From Bryobacterales bacterium (lineage in GTDB: Bacteria > Acidobacteriota > Terriglobia > Bryobacterales > Bryobacteraceae): DNA of 6,940 nucleotides. Made by a program: the position numbers and the translations under genes. Positions 6,780 through 6,940 of the stretch are shown here, in pieces. Location of the stretch: NCBI GenBank assembly GCA_003487005.1, contig DNFG01000159.1, forward strand, positions 1 to 6,940, read 5' to 3'. The notes beneath the pieces were generated by a model. It made no database searches, was not told the DNA's origin, and was given only the letters and a program-made list of their open reading frames with translations. The first letter of the stretch is position 1, and each line of letters opens with the position of its first letter.

Positions 6780-6940
6780 TTATTCGGCTTGCGGCTCGGC
6801 AGCGGGCGGCGGTGCGGGGGCTTCCGCAGCCGGAGCCATAGTCTGCTGAGCGCCGACGGTGATGGTCGGCGGCAACTGCACTGCCGGTCCCTGCGGCTCA
6901 GCGGCCACCGGCGCGCCGGCACCTGCCTGCGGCGGACGAC
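6780..6940 (-). CDS. rpsC: 30S ribosomal protein S3, C-terminal tail (partial, 5' end outside window)
   Basis: Only the last 52 codons and a TAA stop are visible; the frame enters from the right edge. S3 is a 30S head protein near the mRNA entry site. The visible part contains none of its KH or C-terminal domains, so the call rests on position: directly upstream of rplP, 36 bases away, where rpsC sits in nearly all bacterial S10 operons. The visible residues are strikingly biased: 15 Ala and 13 Pro among 52, four Glu, one Arg (the first residue) and no Lys, with runs such as APAAEAPAPPPAAEPQAE at the end. This looks like a disordered, weakly acidic extension added to the usual basic end of S3. 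Such low-complexity tails on S3 occur in some phyla. The alternative, a different gene between rpsC and rplP, is unlikely but cannot be excluded from this fragment. Confidence 0.85.
   Translation of the reverse strand, partial: RPPQAGAGAPVAAEPQGPAVQLPPTITVGAQQTMAPAAEAPAPPPAAEPQAE

Noticed and set aside
6737..6922. A 61-codon minus-strand open frame at the right edge
   Set aside because: It is out of frame with the S3 tail, Arg/Pro/Ser-rich, and overlaps the rplP start; the rpsC frame with its TAA at 6780 fits the conserved gene order.

Overview
The window is a single, tightly packed ribosomal-protein gene cluster read entirely from the minus strand. It covers the end of the S10 operon and nearly all of the spc operon. 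In transcription order (right to left) it holds rpsC (3' end only), rplP, rpmC, rpsQ, rplN, rplX, rplE, rpsN, rpsH, rplF, rplR, rpsE, rpmD, rplO and secY, then 64 bases of unassigned sequence at the left edge. Thirteen genes between the edges are complete ribosomal-protein genes and secY is also complete. The order is the canonical bacterial one, with no insertion, loss, mobile element, RNA gene or CRISPR array.

The organism is a high-GC bacterium. A zinc-ribbon S14, a retained L30, an S8 ending in a GVGGELLCQIW-type tail and an S17 with a KKFYAHDE motif are compatible with Acidobacteriota, but this is an impression from remembered sequence style and not a demonstrated placement.

Layout: 6780-6940 is the Ala/Pro-rich tail of S3. 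5760-6743 holds L16, L29 and S17, which close the S10 block. 1499-5720 holds L14, L24, L5, S14, S8, L6, L18, S5, L30 and L15. 65-1471 encodes SecY, the protein-conducting channel. Intergenic gaps run from 1 to 79 bases, and several Shine-Dalgarno sites lie in the last codons of the preceding gene, so co-transcription and translational coupling are expected. No internal promoter or terminator is visible, including at the rpsQ/rplN boundary, which separates two operons in E. coli. No stretch over 300 bases lacks a gene.

The proteins work together in ribosome assembly: S3, S17, S14, S8 and S5 in the 30S, and L16, L29, L14, L24, L5, L6, L18, L30 and L15 in the 50S. SecY receives nascent membrane and secreted proteins at the tunnel exit, near L24 and L29. 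I found no previously undescribed system. The items worth a second look are small: the S3 tail, a ten-base perfect anti-SD match before rplX, an inverted repeat just upstream of the rplF ribosome binding site, N-terminal extensions on S14 and L24, and the unidentified sequence after secY. The long plus-strand open frames are antisense shadows and were rejected.
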